Shown here piece after piece: positions 1 to 8,426 of a stretch of DNA of 41,428 nt; positions within the stretch are counted from its first letter, which is position 1, and every line of letters begins with the position of its first letter. The notes beneath the pieces are model-generated. The model saw only the letters and a program-made list of their open reading frames with translations. It was not told the origin of the DNA and made no database searches. Origin of the DNA: Actinomycetota bacterium (GTDB lineage: Bacteria; Actinomycetota; Actinomycetes; Nanopelagicales; Nanopelagicaceae). Both the position numbers and the translations under genes were made by a program. Location: NCBI GenBank assembly GCA_005800815.1, contig SYEK01000024.1, positions 1 through 41,428 of the forward strand, written 5' to 3'.

Positions 1-39
1 CGGGTCAGCGGGCAGGCACTTAAAAAATTCGGCAGTTGA

Positions 40-2544
40 TTAAGCCGTTGGAGCCTCTTCAGCTAGATCCTCAGGACTATCAGGGGTTTCAACCTTGGGT
101 GAACCCTTGAACGTGAAGATCGCATCAGCGCCCTCGCCTTGAGCATCAACGACAATGATCTCTCCAGCCTTGAGCTCACCAAACAAGATGCGCTCAGAGA
201 GTGCATCTTCGATCTCGCGTTGAATCGTGCGACGCAATGGACGAGCACCCAGTAATGGGTCATAACCACGGATAGCAAGTAAGTCCTTGGCCGCTGGGGT
301 TAATTCGATTCCCATGTCCTTGCCCTGCAAGCGATCATCAAGGTTCTTGATCATCAAATCAACGATCTGAACAATCTGCTCCTTCGTTAACTGGTGGAAG
401 ACGATCACATCATCGATACGGTTGAGGAATTCGGGACGGAAATGAGTTTTGAGTTCGTCATTTACCTTGCCCTTCATGCGCTCGTAATTTGTCTGCTCGT
501 CATCACTGTTTGCAAAACCTAGACCAAGGCTCTTTGAAATATCACGGGTTCCAAGGTTGGTGGTCATGATGATGACTGTATTTTTGAAGTCCACGGTACG
601 GCCCTGCGCATCGGTCAGGCGACCATCCTCTAGAACCTGCAAAAGTGAGTTGAAGATGTCTGGGTGGGCCTTTTCGATCTCATCAAAGAGGACGACTGAG
701 AATGGACGGCGACGAACCTTTTCAGTTAACTGTCCACCCTCGTCATAGCCGACATAGCCTGGAGGAGAGCCAAAGAGACGAGATGCGGTGTGGCGCTCTG
801 AGTATTCAGACATATCTAATTGGATCAAAGCATCTTGATCGCCGAATAAAAAGGCGGCAAGTGTGCGCGAGAGCTCAGTCTTACCGACACCTGATGGGCC
901 GGCGAAGATGAATGATCCACCTGGCCGGCGTGGATCCTTGAGCCCTGCGCGAGTACGACGAATCGCTTGAGATAAGGATTTGATCGCCTGATCCTGCCCA
1001 ATGACACGTTGGTGTAACTCATCCTCCATCCGTAGAAGACGTGCAGTCTCCTCTTCGGTGAGTTTGAATACTGGGATTCCAGTGGAGATAGATAGCACTT
1101 GTGCAATCAACTCTTCATCGACCTCAGTGACCTTATCTAGATCCGTTGCCTTCCAATTCTTCTCAGCCTCATGTTTTTCAGTGATAAGGCTCTTCTCCTT
1201 ATCGCGAAGTGATGCCGCTTTCTCAAAGTCCTGACCATCGATTGCCGACTCTTTCTCCTTCCGGGCATCGGCAATCTTGTCATCGAATGCACGAAGCTCT
1301 GCTGGGGCGGTCATGCGCTTGATACGCAGACGCGAACCAGCCTCATCGATCAGATCGATCGCCTTATCTGGCAGGAAGCGATCAGAGACATAGCGATCGG
1401 CAAGGTTTGCAGCCGCTGCTAGTGCGCCATCGGTGATTGATACACGGTGATGGGTCTCGTAACGATCGCGAAGACCTTTGAGAATCTCGATGGTGTGCGC
1501 AACTGATGGCTCTTTCACCTGGATAGGTTGGAAGCGGCGCTCAAGGGCTGCATCCTTCTCGACGTGCTTGCGATACTCATCAAGAGTTGTTGCACCGATT
1601 GTCTGGAGCTCACCGCGTGCAAGCATCGGCTTCAAGATACTTGCCGCATCGATTGCACCCTCTGCAGCACCGGCACCTACTAGGGTGTGAATCTCATCGA
1701 TGAAGAGAATGATGTCTCCACGCGATTTGATCTCTTTGAGGACCTTCTTCAAGCGCTCTTCGAAATCACCACGATAGCGGCTACCAGCAACGAGTGCACC
1801 CAAATCAAGTGCATATACCTGCTTATCCTTGAGGGTCTCCGGGACATCGTGTTTATAGATGGCCTGGGCAAGGCCCTCGACGACCGCGGTTTTACCAACA
1901 CCTGGCTCACCGATGAGAACGGGATTGTTCTTTGTACGCCGCGATAAGACCTGCATGACTCGTTCGATCTCGTTCTCACGACCGATTACTGGATCTAACT
2001 TTCCCTCACGGGCCGCCTGTGTGAGATTTCGACCGAATTGATCTAAAACTAATGATGTTGAAGGTGTACCTTCAGCAGGTCCGCCTTGAGTAACGGCCTC
2101 TTTACCTTGATAGCCTGAGAGAAGTTGAATGACTTGCTGGCGCACTCGATTGAGATCTGCGCCGAGTTTGACGAGTACCTGCGCTGCAACTCCCTCACCT
2201 TCACGGATCAAACCAAGAAGAATGTGTTCGGTACCGATGTAGTTATGACCCAGTTGTAGTGCCTCGCGTAGGGAGAGTTCAAGGACTTTCTTGGCCCGTG
2301 GAGTAAATGGGATATGTCCACTTGGTGCCTGCTGGCCCTGTCCGATGATCTCCTCTACCTGAGCGCGCACACCCTCAAGTGAGATGCCCAGAGACTCAAG
2401 TCCCTTAGCGGCAACGCCCTCACCCTCGTGGATCAAGCCCAGCAAAATATGCTCAGTGCCGATGTAGTTGTGATTTAACATGCGGGCCTCTTCTTGGGCC
2501 AACACAACAACCCGGCGGGCTCTATCGGTAAAGCGCTCAAACAT
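40..2544 (-). CDS. clpC: ClpC, AAA+ unfoldase of the Clp protease
   Basis: Hexameric ATP-driven unfoldase that feeds substrates to ClpP in the cytoplasm. The 834 residues show the full class I Clp/Hsp100 layout. Two N-terminal Clp_N repeats (about 1-145) each contain [13 protein letters not shown]. The first AAA+ domain has Walker A GEPGVGKT at 212-219 and Walker B LFIDEIH. A central coiled UVR-like segment ([15 protein letters not shown]) marks ClpC rather than ClpB. The second AAA+ domain has [10 protein letters not shown] and [11 protein letters not shown]. The ATG follows AAGGAG with 7 bases of spacing. It is the last gene of a long minus-strand run. In many actinobacteria lsr2 lies between lysS and clpC; here an acetyltransferase does. 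No clear ClgR box was seen upstream. Confidence 0.97.
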   Translation of the reverse strand: MFERFTDRARRVVVLAQEEARMLNHNYIGTEHILLGLIHEGEGVAAKGLESLGISLEGVRAQVEEIIGQGQQAPSGHIPFTPRAKKVLELSLREALQLGHNYIGTEHILLGLIREGEGVAAQVLVKLGADLNRVRQQVIQLLSGYQGKEAVTQGGPAEGTPSTSLVLDQFGRNLTQAAREGKLDPVIGRENEIERVMQVLSRRTKNNPVLIGEPGVGKTAVVEGLAQAIYKHDVPETLKDKQVYALDLGALVAGSRYRGDFEERLKKVLKEIKSRGDIILFIDEIHTLVGAGAAEGAIDAASILKPMLARGELQTIGATTLDEYRKHVEKDAALERRFQPIQVKEPSVAHTIEILKGLRDRYETHHRVSITDGALAAAANLADRYVSDRFLPDKAIDLIDEAGSRLRIKRMTAPAELRAFDDKIADARKEKESAIDGQDFEKAASLRDKEKSLITEKHEAEKNWKATDLDKVTEVDEELIAQVLSISTGIPVFKLTEEETARLLRMEDELHQRVIGQDQAIKSLSQAIRRTRAGLKDPRRPGGSFIFAGPSGVGKTELSRTLAAFLFGDQDALIQLDMSEYSERHTASRLFGSPPGYVGYDEGGQLTEKVRRRPFSVVLFDEIEKAHPDIFNSLLQVLEDGRLTDAQGRTVDFKNTVIIMTTNLGTRDISKSLGLGFANSDDEQTNYERMKGKVNDELKTHFRPEFLNRIDDVIVFHQLTKEQIVQIVDLMIKNLDDRLQGKDMGIELTPAAKDLLAIRGYDPLLGARPLRRTIQREIEDALSERILFGELKAGEIIVVDAQGEGADAIFTFKGSPKVETPDSPEDLAEEAPTA

Positions 2545-2640
2545 CGACGTACTCCTTTTTTTCCCTGTTGGTTAAGCCTAATACCTCTCTAGCTAGGCTC
2601 GCGAGGCAGAACTCGGCTCGATTCTTACAACCCTAGTCCT

Positions 2641-2656
2641 GGGGCATTTATGCCCC
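2641..2656. other. Perfect inverted repeat between the acetyltransferase gene and clpC
   Basis: GGGGCAT-TT-ATGCCCC forms a perfect hairpin 15 bases past the stop codon of the upstream minus-strand acetyltransferase gene and about 97 bases before the clpC start. No U-run follows on the minus strand, so it is not a standard intrinsic terminator. It may be an attenuating or mRNA-stabilising hairpin, or an operator. The rest of the 126-base gap (2545-2670) holds the clpC ribosome site and presumably its promoter, which I could not place with confidence. Confidence 0.45.
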
Positions 2657-2670
2657 GATACGCCCAATAT

Positions 2671-3165
2671 CTAGGGCAGGATTTTCAACATTCTGGTGTT
2701 TCCCAGGGTATTTGGCTTGGCCGATTCAAGATCTAAAAACTCGGCGATACCGGCATCATATGAGCGCAGGAGTTGTTCGTAGACCGCTGCATCCACGGGA
2801 GTACCTTCAATGGTTTCAAAGCCATGAGCGCTGAAAAATCTCGTCTCAAAAGTTAGACAGAACACTCTTTTTACTCCAAGGACCAGAGCGCGCGCGATGA
2901 TGGCATCGAGAATCTGATGACCTATACCGGCTCCTCGCATCCTCTCGGTGACAGCGACGGTGCGAACCTCTGCTAAATCCTCCCAAAGGACATGCAGTGC
3001 TCCACAGCCAACGAGAACACCGGCATCGATTGCAACGACAAACTCTTGAACACTCTCATAGAGAGTGACGGTCTCTTTGGTCAAGAGTCGACCCTCTGGT
3101 GCGTATGCATCTATGAGGGCACGAATCCCTTTAATATCACTGGTGCGAGCAGGGCGAATCTCCAT
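2671..3165 (-). CDS. GNAT N-acetyltransferase, ArgA-like amino-acid acetyltransferase
   Basis: A 164-residue single-domain GNAT protein. It begins EIRPARTSDI, and the acetyl-CoA loop lies in VAVTERMRGAGIGHQIL (about 90-106). The stretch VKRVFCLTFETRFFSAHGF resembles the small actinobacterial L-glutamate/L-glutamine acetyltransferases (Rv2747 type) that start arginine synthesis, so N-acetylglutamate synthase is the best guess. No other arg gene is present to support it. It starts 2 bases after the lysS stop, so it is probably co-transcribed with lysS, which has no obvious metabolic link. General GNAT function is secure; the glutamate substrate is inferred. Confidence 0.82.
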   Translation of the reverse strand: MEIRPARTSDIKGIRALIDAYAPEGRLLTKETVTLYESVQEFVVAIDAGVLVGCGALHVLWEDLAEVRTVAVTERMRGAGIGHQILDAIIARALVLGVKRVFCLTFETRFFSAHGFETIEGTPVDAAVYEQLLRSYDAGIAEFLDLESAKPNTLGNTRMLKILP

Positions 3166-3167
3166 CG

Positions 3168-4673
3168 CTAATCGGTTTCAGGTTTTACTAATGGGAACAA
3201 GATAGTTTCACGGATACCAAGTCCTGTGAGTGCCATGAGTAGGCGATCCACACCCATTCCCATTCCACCCATGGGTGGCATCCCGTACTCCATCGCGCGT
3301 AGGAAATCCTCATCAACTTGCATCGCCTCCATATCACCTTTTGCGCCGAGGCTGGATTGTTCGACCAAACGCTCCCGCTGGATGACAGGATCAATTAATT
3401 CAGAGTATCCAGTTGCAAGTTCAAAACCATTGACATACAGATCCCATTTCTCAGCAACACCTGGGAGTTCACGATGTGCTCTAACAAGTGGGGAGGTATC
3501 GAGCGGAAAGCCCATGACGAAGGTCGGTGCAATCAGCTGATCTACTGCCACATGCTCAAAGATCTCCTCGGCCAACTTGCCTGTAATCCACTGAGGGTCG
3601 GTTTTGATGCCAAGTTTTTTCGCGATAGTTTTCAATTCAGCGATCGGAGTGAGTGCGCTGACACTTTGGCCTACGCCCTTAGAGATGGCCTCATAAAGGG
3701 ATATTTCTGGCCAATCCCCACCCAGATTCATCTGGCGACCATCATGATGGGTCACTACATACGAACCGGCAACGGCCATCGCCGCCTCTTGCACCAAAGT
3801 GCGCGTGAGATGCCCGATTGATCGCCAGTCCCCGTATGCCTGATAGCTCTCAATCATCGCAAACTCTGGCGAGTGCGAGGAATCAGTACCTTCATTGCGA
3901 AAATTGCGGTTGATCTCAAATACCCGCTCGATTCCACCGACAACACAGCGCTTGAGGAATAGTTCCGGGGCGATGCGCAGATAGAGATCCATATCGTAGG
4001 CATTTGAGAAAGATTTGAAAGGCCGGGCCGTCGCACCGCCATGCATCACCTGCAGCATGGGCGTTTCGACTTCGATGAAATCTGCCTGTGCAAAGGTGTT
4101 GCGCAGAGATTTCATCACCGCTGGTCTCAGACGGGCGTTAGCTCGTGCCTCTGGGCGAACGATCAGATCCACATATCGCATCCGAACGCGAGTCTCCTCC
4201 GACATCGGCTTGTGATCATTTGGCAGCGGCCGTAGTGATTTAGAGGCCAACTTCCATGATGCTGCGAGTACCGATAGTTCACCCCGTTTTGAGGTGATGA
4301 TCTCACCAGTTACTGAAACTATGTCACCTAAATCAATATTTGATTTCCAGGAGTCAATCGAGTTTTGCCCCACCTTATCTAGTGAGAGCATGGCCTGAAT
4401 CTCAGTGCCATCTCCTTCTCGCAATGTGGCAAAACACAGTTTGCCCGTATCACGCTTGAAAATAATCCGGCCGGTCAGACTTTCAATGATCCCAGTTGCA
4501 ACATCGATTGCCAGCCCTGCATGTTGCTCTCGCACCTCGCGGAGTGATTTTGTGCGCGGGACAGAGACTGGATATGGCTCACTTCCATCTGCGATCAGCG
4601 CGGCCCGTTTTTCACGACGAATCCTCAACTGCTCTGGCAGTTCCTCATCGGTAGATGGGTTGTCCTTGCTCAT
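3168..4673 (-). CDS. lysS: Lysyl-tRNA synthetase, class II
   Basis: Charges tRNA-Lys with lysine in the cytoplasm. The 501 residues match the bacterial class II family: an N-terminal OB-fold anticodon-binding domain (about 60-150, starting TGIIESLTGRIIFKRDTGK), motif 2 around FEINRNFRNEGTDSSHSPEF (about 250-270), and motif 3 at the C-terminus (GMGMGVDRLLMALTG). The start ATG at 4673 gives a normal N-terminus. It lies 21 bases downstream of coaX and 2 bases upstream of the acetyltransferase gene. The coaX-lysS-clpC neighbourhood is conserved in actinobacteria. Confidence 0.97.
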   Translation of the reverse strand: MSKDNPSTDEELPEQLRIRREKRAALIADGSEPYPVSVPRTKSLREVREQHAGLAIDVATGIIESLTGRIIFKRDTGKLCFATLREGDGTEIQAMLSLDKVGQNSIDSWKSNIDLGDIVSVTGEIITSKRGELSVLAASWKLASKSLRPLPNDHKPMSEETRVRMRYVDLIVRPEARANARLRPAVMKSLRNTFAQADFIEVETPMLQVMHGGATARPFKSFSNAYDMDLYLRIAPELFLKRCVVGGIERVFEINRNFRNEGTDSSHSPEFAMIESYQAYGDWRSIGHLTRTLVQEAAMAVAGSYVVTHHDGRQMNLGGDWPEISLYEAISKGVGQSVSALTPIAELKTIAKKLGIKTDPQWITGKLAEEIFEHVAVDQLIAPTFVMGFPLDTSPLVRAHRELPGVAEKWDLYVNGFELATGYSELIDPVIQRERLVEQSSLGAKGDMEAMQVDEDFLRAMEYGMPPMGGMGMGVDRLLMALTGLGIRETILFPLVKPETD

Positions 4674-4694
4674 AATGGGTAGGAGTCTAGCGAA

Positions 4695-5459
4695 TTAGGC
4701 ATTTCGTTCGTGAATCAAACGAAGGCCAATCAGAGTCAAATCTGGTTCGTGATCGGTAATAGTTTCACAGACTCCGATGATCAGCGGTGCTAATCCACCT
4801 GTTGCGATTACCTTTGGAGCCCCCGAATATGAGTCGGCAAGCTCGGCAGTGATGCGATCAACGAGGCCATCGACTTGACCGGCAAAACCAAAGATTGTGC
4901 CCGACTGCAAGGCTTCAACAGTATTTTTCCCGATGACATTTCTTGGTCTGATCAATTCGACTTTGCGTAATTGCGCTGCTCGCGCGGCCAAGGCATCGAC
5001 AGATATCTCTATTCCTGGGGCGAGCGCTCCTCCTAGAAATTCACCCTTTGGTGAGACGACATCCAAGTTTGTTGATGTACCAAAATCGACAACGATAGCT
5101 GGACCACCAAATAATGTGTGGGCAGCTAGCGTATTTACAATTCGATCGGCACCAATCTCCTTTGGATTATCAACTAGGAGTGGCACGCCTGTCTTGATCC
5201 CTGGTTCGACGATTGTGGTGCGCACATCGGCAAAGTAATCACTCATCATGTTGCGTAATTCACGCAAGGTTGCCGGTACCGTCGAGCAGATTGATAAGCC
5301 GGTAACGCTGTAATCCTCCACCAAAGAGCGGTACTGTAGCCAAAGTTCATCAGCAGTACTGCGCGCATCTGTCTTGACGCGCCAGGAGCGTAGAAGATTG
5401 TCACCGTCAAAGATTCCTAGAACGGTATTGGTATTTCCCACATCGATAGTTAGTAGCAT
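4695..5459 (-). CDS. coaX: Type III pantothenate kinase
   Basis: First step of CoA synthesis: ATP-dependent phosphorylation of pantothenate. With the start at 5459 the protein has 254 residues and opens MLLTIDVGNTNTVLGIFDGD, the family's phosphate loop with the essential Asp. It also has GADRIVNTLAA and DFGTSTNLDVV (the ASKHA ADP-binding segment). The open frame runs 16 codons further upstream inside panC, but the ATG at 5459 shares one base with the panC stop (TGATG), so the two are translationally coupled. This pairs pantothenate synthesis with its use. panD, often found between panC and coaX, is absent. Confidence 0.95.
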   Translation of the reverse strand: MLLTIDVGNTNTVLGIFDGDNLLRSWRVKTDARSTADELWLQYRSLVEDYSVTGLSICSTVPATLRELRNMMSDYFADVRTTIVEPGIKTGVPLLVDNPKEIGADRIVNTLAAHTLFGGPAIVVDFGTSTNLDVVSPKGEFLGGALAPGIEISVDALAARAAQLRKVELIRPRNVIGKNTVEALQSGTIFGFAGQVDGLVDRITAELADSYSGAPKVIATGGLAPLIIGVCETITDHEPDLTLIGLRLIHERNA

Positions 5460-6208
5460 CAGGCACCCATTCTCATATTGTCTATTAAGCGAACGCCATC
5501 TATCCATCCAGCGATGATTGCGCGCTTGTGTTTTGTTGAATCAGTCGCTAAAGAGAAATCTGCTTCATCAATGATCACTGCATAATCACATTTGAAGCCC
5601 TTTTCAGTAGAAATCGTCGTATCGATGATCTCCTGAGCTATTGCGATAGTCGGTGCCAGTCGTGCCGCTCTCATCGATCGATAGATCACATTTGCACTCA
5701 TTCGACCACCTTGGCTCAATCGGATATTGCGTGAGGAGAGTGCAAGTCCATCGTATTCGCGCACAGTCGGGACTCCAATGATCTCAACAGGGCTCTTCAT
5801 CGCATGGATGATCTGCAGTTGTTGAAAATCTTTTTCGCCAAAGATCGCTGCCTCAGGTCTGACTATCTCGAAGAGGCGATTTACGACAGTGACAACGCCA
5901 TCGAAGTGTCCTGGGCGAGATGCACCCTCGTATGAATCGCCTAGTGATGAGGCTTTTAGTTTTTTAATCTCACCCGGATATATCTCCTCATACTCAGGGA
6001 TCCAAATCTCTGTGGCACCTGCCAAAGTCGCCCTCTCTATGTCACGCTCAGGGGTGCGGGGATATTTGGTAATTTCAGTGGGATCTTCAAACTGCAGAGG
6101 ATTGATAAAAATACTCACCACAACCTCTGTGCTCAACATGCGAGCACGCTTAATCAAGGCTTGGTGACCCTTATGCAGGGCTCCCATAGTCGGGACTAAT
6201 ACGCTCAT
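5459..6208 (-). CDS. panC: Pantothenate synthetase with a trimmed N-terminus
   Basis: Joins pantoate and beta-alanine using ATP. The 249 residues keep the adenylation motifs: HKGH at 12-15 (HIGH type) after PTMGAL, FGEKDFQQL in the middle, and SSRN as the KMSKS equivalent. Most homologs have about 20 more residues before the first strand; here the ATG lies only five codons before PTMGAL. An in-frame TGA at 6224-6226, six codons upstream, rules out extension. The ATG is preceded by AAAGGA and GGAG, so the short form is probably genuine. The gene overlaps coaX by one base and follows folK after 43 bases. Confidence 0.94.
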   Translation of the reverse strand: MSVLVPTMGALHKGHQALIKRARMLSTEVVVSIFINPLQFEDPTEITKYPRTPERDIERATLAGATEIWIPEYEEIYPGEIKKLKASSLGDSYEGASRPGHFDGVVTVVNRLFEIVRPEAAIFGEKDFQQLQIIHAMKSPVEIIGVPTVREYDGLALSSRNIRLSQGGRMSANVIYRSMRAARLAPTIAIAQEIIDTTISTEKGFKCDYAVIIDEADFSLATDSTKHKRAIIAGWIDGVRLIDNMRMGA

Positions 6209-6251
6209 CTGGCTCCAGTCCTTTCAGGTACCGGGCGAAGCGTCCTTAAGT

Positions 6252-6707
6252 TTACGCGCTTGCAGGCAGTTGTGCCAAAAGCTGATCGACTCGTCCATGC
6301 GTGAGCAGGACTGCATCGGCATCGATCTCAATCCATGGCTCTAGGACGAATCTACGCGTATGGGCACGTGGATGAGGAAGTTCAAGCTCGATGCTTTTGC
6401 TCAAAAGCGAGCCATACTGGATCAGATCTAAATCGATTGTACGTGGTCCCCAATGAACAAGACGCTCGCGCCCCATGCTCTTTTCGATTCCCTGCAAGAG
6501 TGAGAGTAGATCTAAGGCAGGGAGCTCGCTCTCAAGTATGCATACCGCATTCTTATAATCTGGCTGCTCTGGTCCACCGATTGGAGTAGTGGTGTAATAA
6601 GAAGAGGTTGCAACGACATCTGTGGCCTGACGCAATAGCGTTAAAGCGATATCTAAATTCTCGCCTGCATCTCCTATATTTGCACCAAGTGCGACCACTG
6701 CTCTCAT
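6252..6707 (-). CDS. folK: 6-hydroxymethyl-7,8-dihydropterin pyrophosphokinase
   Basis: Transfers pyrophosphate from ATP to hydroxymethyl-dihydropterin, preparing it for FolP. The 151 residues show the HPPK signatures: N-terminal ALGANIGD, SSYYTTTPIGGPEQPDYKNAV, and the magnesium and pterin loop WGPRTIDLDL followed by LPHPRAHTRRFVLEPW. The start ATG overlaps the folB stop (ATGA, 6707-6704), so translation is coupled within folE-folP-folB-folK. Confidence 0.97.
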   Translation of the reverse strand: MRAVVALGANIGDAGENLDIALTLLRQATDVVATSSYYTTTPIGGPEQPDYKNAVCILESELPALDLLSLLQGIEKSMGRERLVHWGPRTIDLDLIQYGSLLSKSIELELPHPRAHTRRFVLEPWIEIDADAVLLTHGRVDQLLAQLPASA

Positions 6708-7066
6708 CGTGTACGAGTTATCTTCACCGCAATGTCCTTCATCGAAGCGGCAACTGGAGCTTGTGGCTTGTGTACGGTGACCGTCACAGAGTTGACTCTC
6801 ATGTGGGAGTTGAGAATCCGCTCTGCAATACGTCCTGCGAGTCTTTCGATAAGTGAGACTGGATTTGAGGTAATTTCAGTGACAACCAAATCAATGATCT
6901 CACCGTAATTGATAGTGTCTTGAATCGAGTCACTACGCGATGCCATCTCCAGATTTACATCAAGAGCCAGATCAACATAGAAATCCTGACCATTACTGCG
7001 CTCATGTTCAAAGAGCCCGTGGTAGCCAAAGCCATGGATTCCAGTAAGGAGAATCTGATCGCTCAT
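6704..7066 (-). CDS. folB: Dihydroneopterin aldolase
   Basis: Cleaves dihydroneopterin to hydroxymethyl-dihydropterin and glycolaldehyde. The 120 residues contain GIHGFGYHGLFEHER, YGEIIDLV, LIERLAGRIAERIL and a C-terminal VTVHKPQAPV, all typical of FolB. The open frame extends 17 codons upstream into folP, but the ATG at 7066 overlaps the folP stop as ATGA and gives the normal N-terminus MSDQILLTGI. It overlaps folK downstream in the same way. Confidence 0.95.
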   Translation of the reverse strand: MSDQILLTGIHGFGYHGLFEHERSNGQDFYVDLALDVNLEMASRSDSIQDTINYGEIIDLVVTEITSNPVSLIERLAGRIAERILNSHMRVNSVTVTVHKPQAPVAASMKDIAVKITRTR

Positions 7067-7818
7067 GGATGCAACACATCTTTGTGGGCCTTCACAGAGT
7101 GCACTCTCACTCCCCAAATACCGCTCGTGGAGAGGCGCTTGGTCAGGGCTACCGTTGCCGCCTCTCGTTCATCAGGAGTACCTGCCCCCAAGAATCTCTT
7201 ACGAGAGCCACCGACTAGCACTCGATATCCAAGGCCAACAAACTCATCGATGTGATCAATGATGCTCCAGTTGTGTTCGGCCTCTTTGGCAAAGCCAAGA
7301 CCTGGATCGATGATCAATCTCTCCTGACTTATCCCGGCATCCAGGGCTGCATGGATCCTACCTTGAAGTTCGCTGATGACATCGTGCACTACATCTCCAT
7401 AGACTGCACGTGAGTTCATCTCCTTTGATGCACCCCGCCAATGCATAGCAATATAAGGAAGCTTTGATTGGGCCGCTACTTCGAACATCTGTGAGTCTGC
7501 TAACCCACCACTCACGTCATTAATCATCTGCGCACCTGCATCTATGGCAGCCTTCGCCGTCGATGCACGCATGGTGTCGATACTAATCGGCACCCCATCA
7601 TGAGCTAGTGCTGTGATTATGGGAATCACTCGAGCCAGTTCCTCCTGTGCACTCACACGATCGGCGCCAGGACGTGTCGATTCGCCACCAATGTCTAGAA
7701 TGTCCACACCTTCGGCGATCATGGTGCGGGCGTGATTGAGCGCAGTGTCAAGTGAGTTATAGCGACCACCATCTGCAAATGAGTCGGGAGTGATGTTGAG
7801 GATCCCCATAACTAACAT
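7063..7818 (-). CDS. folP: Dihydropteroate synthase
   Basis: Condenses hydroxymethyl-dihydropterin pyrophosphate with p-aminobenzoate; this is the sulfonamide target. The 251-residue TIM barrel begins almost directly at the signature MGILNITPDSFADGG, followed by DIGGESTRPGA, INDVSGG and DPGLGFAKE. It is a little short at the N-terminus compared with typical 270-280 residue forms, but no key motif is lost. It starts 5 bases after the folE stop and ends in an ATGA overlap with folB. Confidence 0.96.
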   Translation of the reverse strand: MLVMGILNITPDSFADGGRYNSLDTALNHARTMIAEGVDILDIGGESTRPGADRVSAQEELARVIPIITALAHDGVPISIDTMRASTAKAAIDAGAQMINDVSGGLADSQMFEVAAQSKLPYIAMHWRGASKEMNSRAVYGDVVHDVISELQGRIHAALDAGISQERLIIDPGLGFAKEAEHNWSIIDHIDEFVGLGYRVLVGGSRKRFLGAGTPDEREAATVALTKRLSTSGIWGVRVHSVKAHKDVLHP

Positions 7819-7823
7819 GGGTT

Positions 7824-8426
7824 TTACCTATGGGTTATGAGACTAATTGCTTCAGCGCGCGTAGAGGCATTGAGTAATGCACCTCGGACAGCACTCGTTG
7901 TTGTTCGTGCTTGTGACTTCTTGATACCACGCATTGACATACATAAGTGTTCACAGTCAATAATGACAATCACGCCTAGGGGATCAAGGATCTCAACCAG
8001 GGCATCTGCAATCTGTGTTGTCAGACGCTCTTGTACTTGAGGGCGCTTGGCATAGACATCAACTAGGCGCGCTAACTTGGAAAGACCTGTGATTTTCCCG
8101 CGCGGGATATAGCCAATATGTGCAACACCATGAAAAGGAGTCAGGTGGTGTTCACAATGTGAAAAAATCTCGATATCTCGCACAATAACTAGCTCTTCAT
8201 GGCCGATATCAAATGTCGTTGTCAGTACATCTTCTGGTACCTGCCACAGGCCTGCAAAGTTCTCCTTCATGGCACGGGCAACACGTTCAGGTGTCTGTCT
8301 TAATCCCTCACGATCTGGATCCTCACCAAGAGCCAATAAGAGTTCACGCACTGCACGCTCGGCTCGCTCTTGATCATAGGGAGCTGCTGGACGGCCACTT
8401 GTCAGAGTGACCTTACTGATTGTCAT
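7824..8426 (-). CDS. folE: GTP cyclohydrolase I
   Basis: Converts GTP to 7,8-dihydroneopterin triphosphate, the entry to folate. The 200 residues contain the zinc and active-site region [41 protein letters not shown], and the second zinc Cys in [10 protein letters not shown]. The ATG overlaps the end of ftsH by 14 bases, with its Shine-Dalgarno (AAGAAGG) inside the ftsH coding sequence. This suggests folE is translated from the ftsH transcript. Confidence 0.97.
   Translation of the reverse strand: MTISKVTLTSGRPAAPYDQERAERAVRELLLALGEDPDREGLRQTPERVARAMKENFAGLWQVPEDVLTTTFDIGHEELVIVRDIEIFSHCEHHLTPFHGVAHIGYIPRGKITGLSKLARLVDVYAKRPQVQERLTTQIADALVEILDPLGVIVIIDCEHLCMSMRGIKKSQARTTTSAVRGALLNASTRAEAISLITHR

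Noticed and set aside
2545-2640. ClgR operator upstream of clpC
   Set aside because: A CTCGCGAG palindrome is present but it does not match the CGC-N5-GCG spacing of the ClgR site.
4459-5507. Extended start of coaX at 5507
   Set aside because: The extra 16 residues lie inside panC, and the family's N-terminus begins at the ATG at 5459, which overlaps the panC stop.
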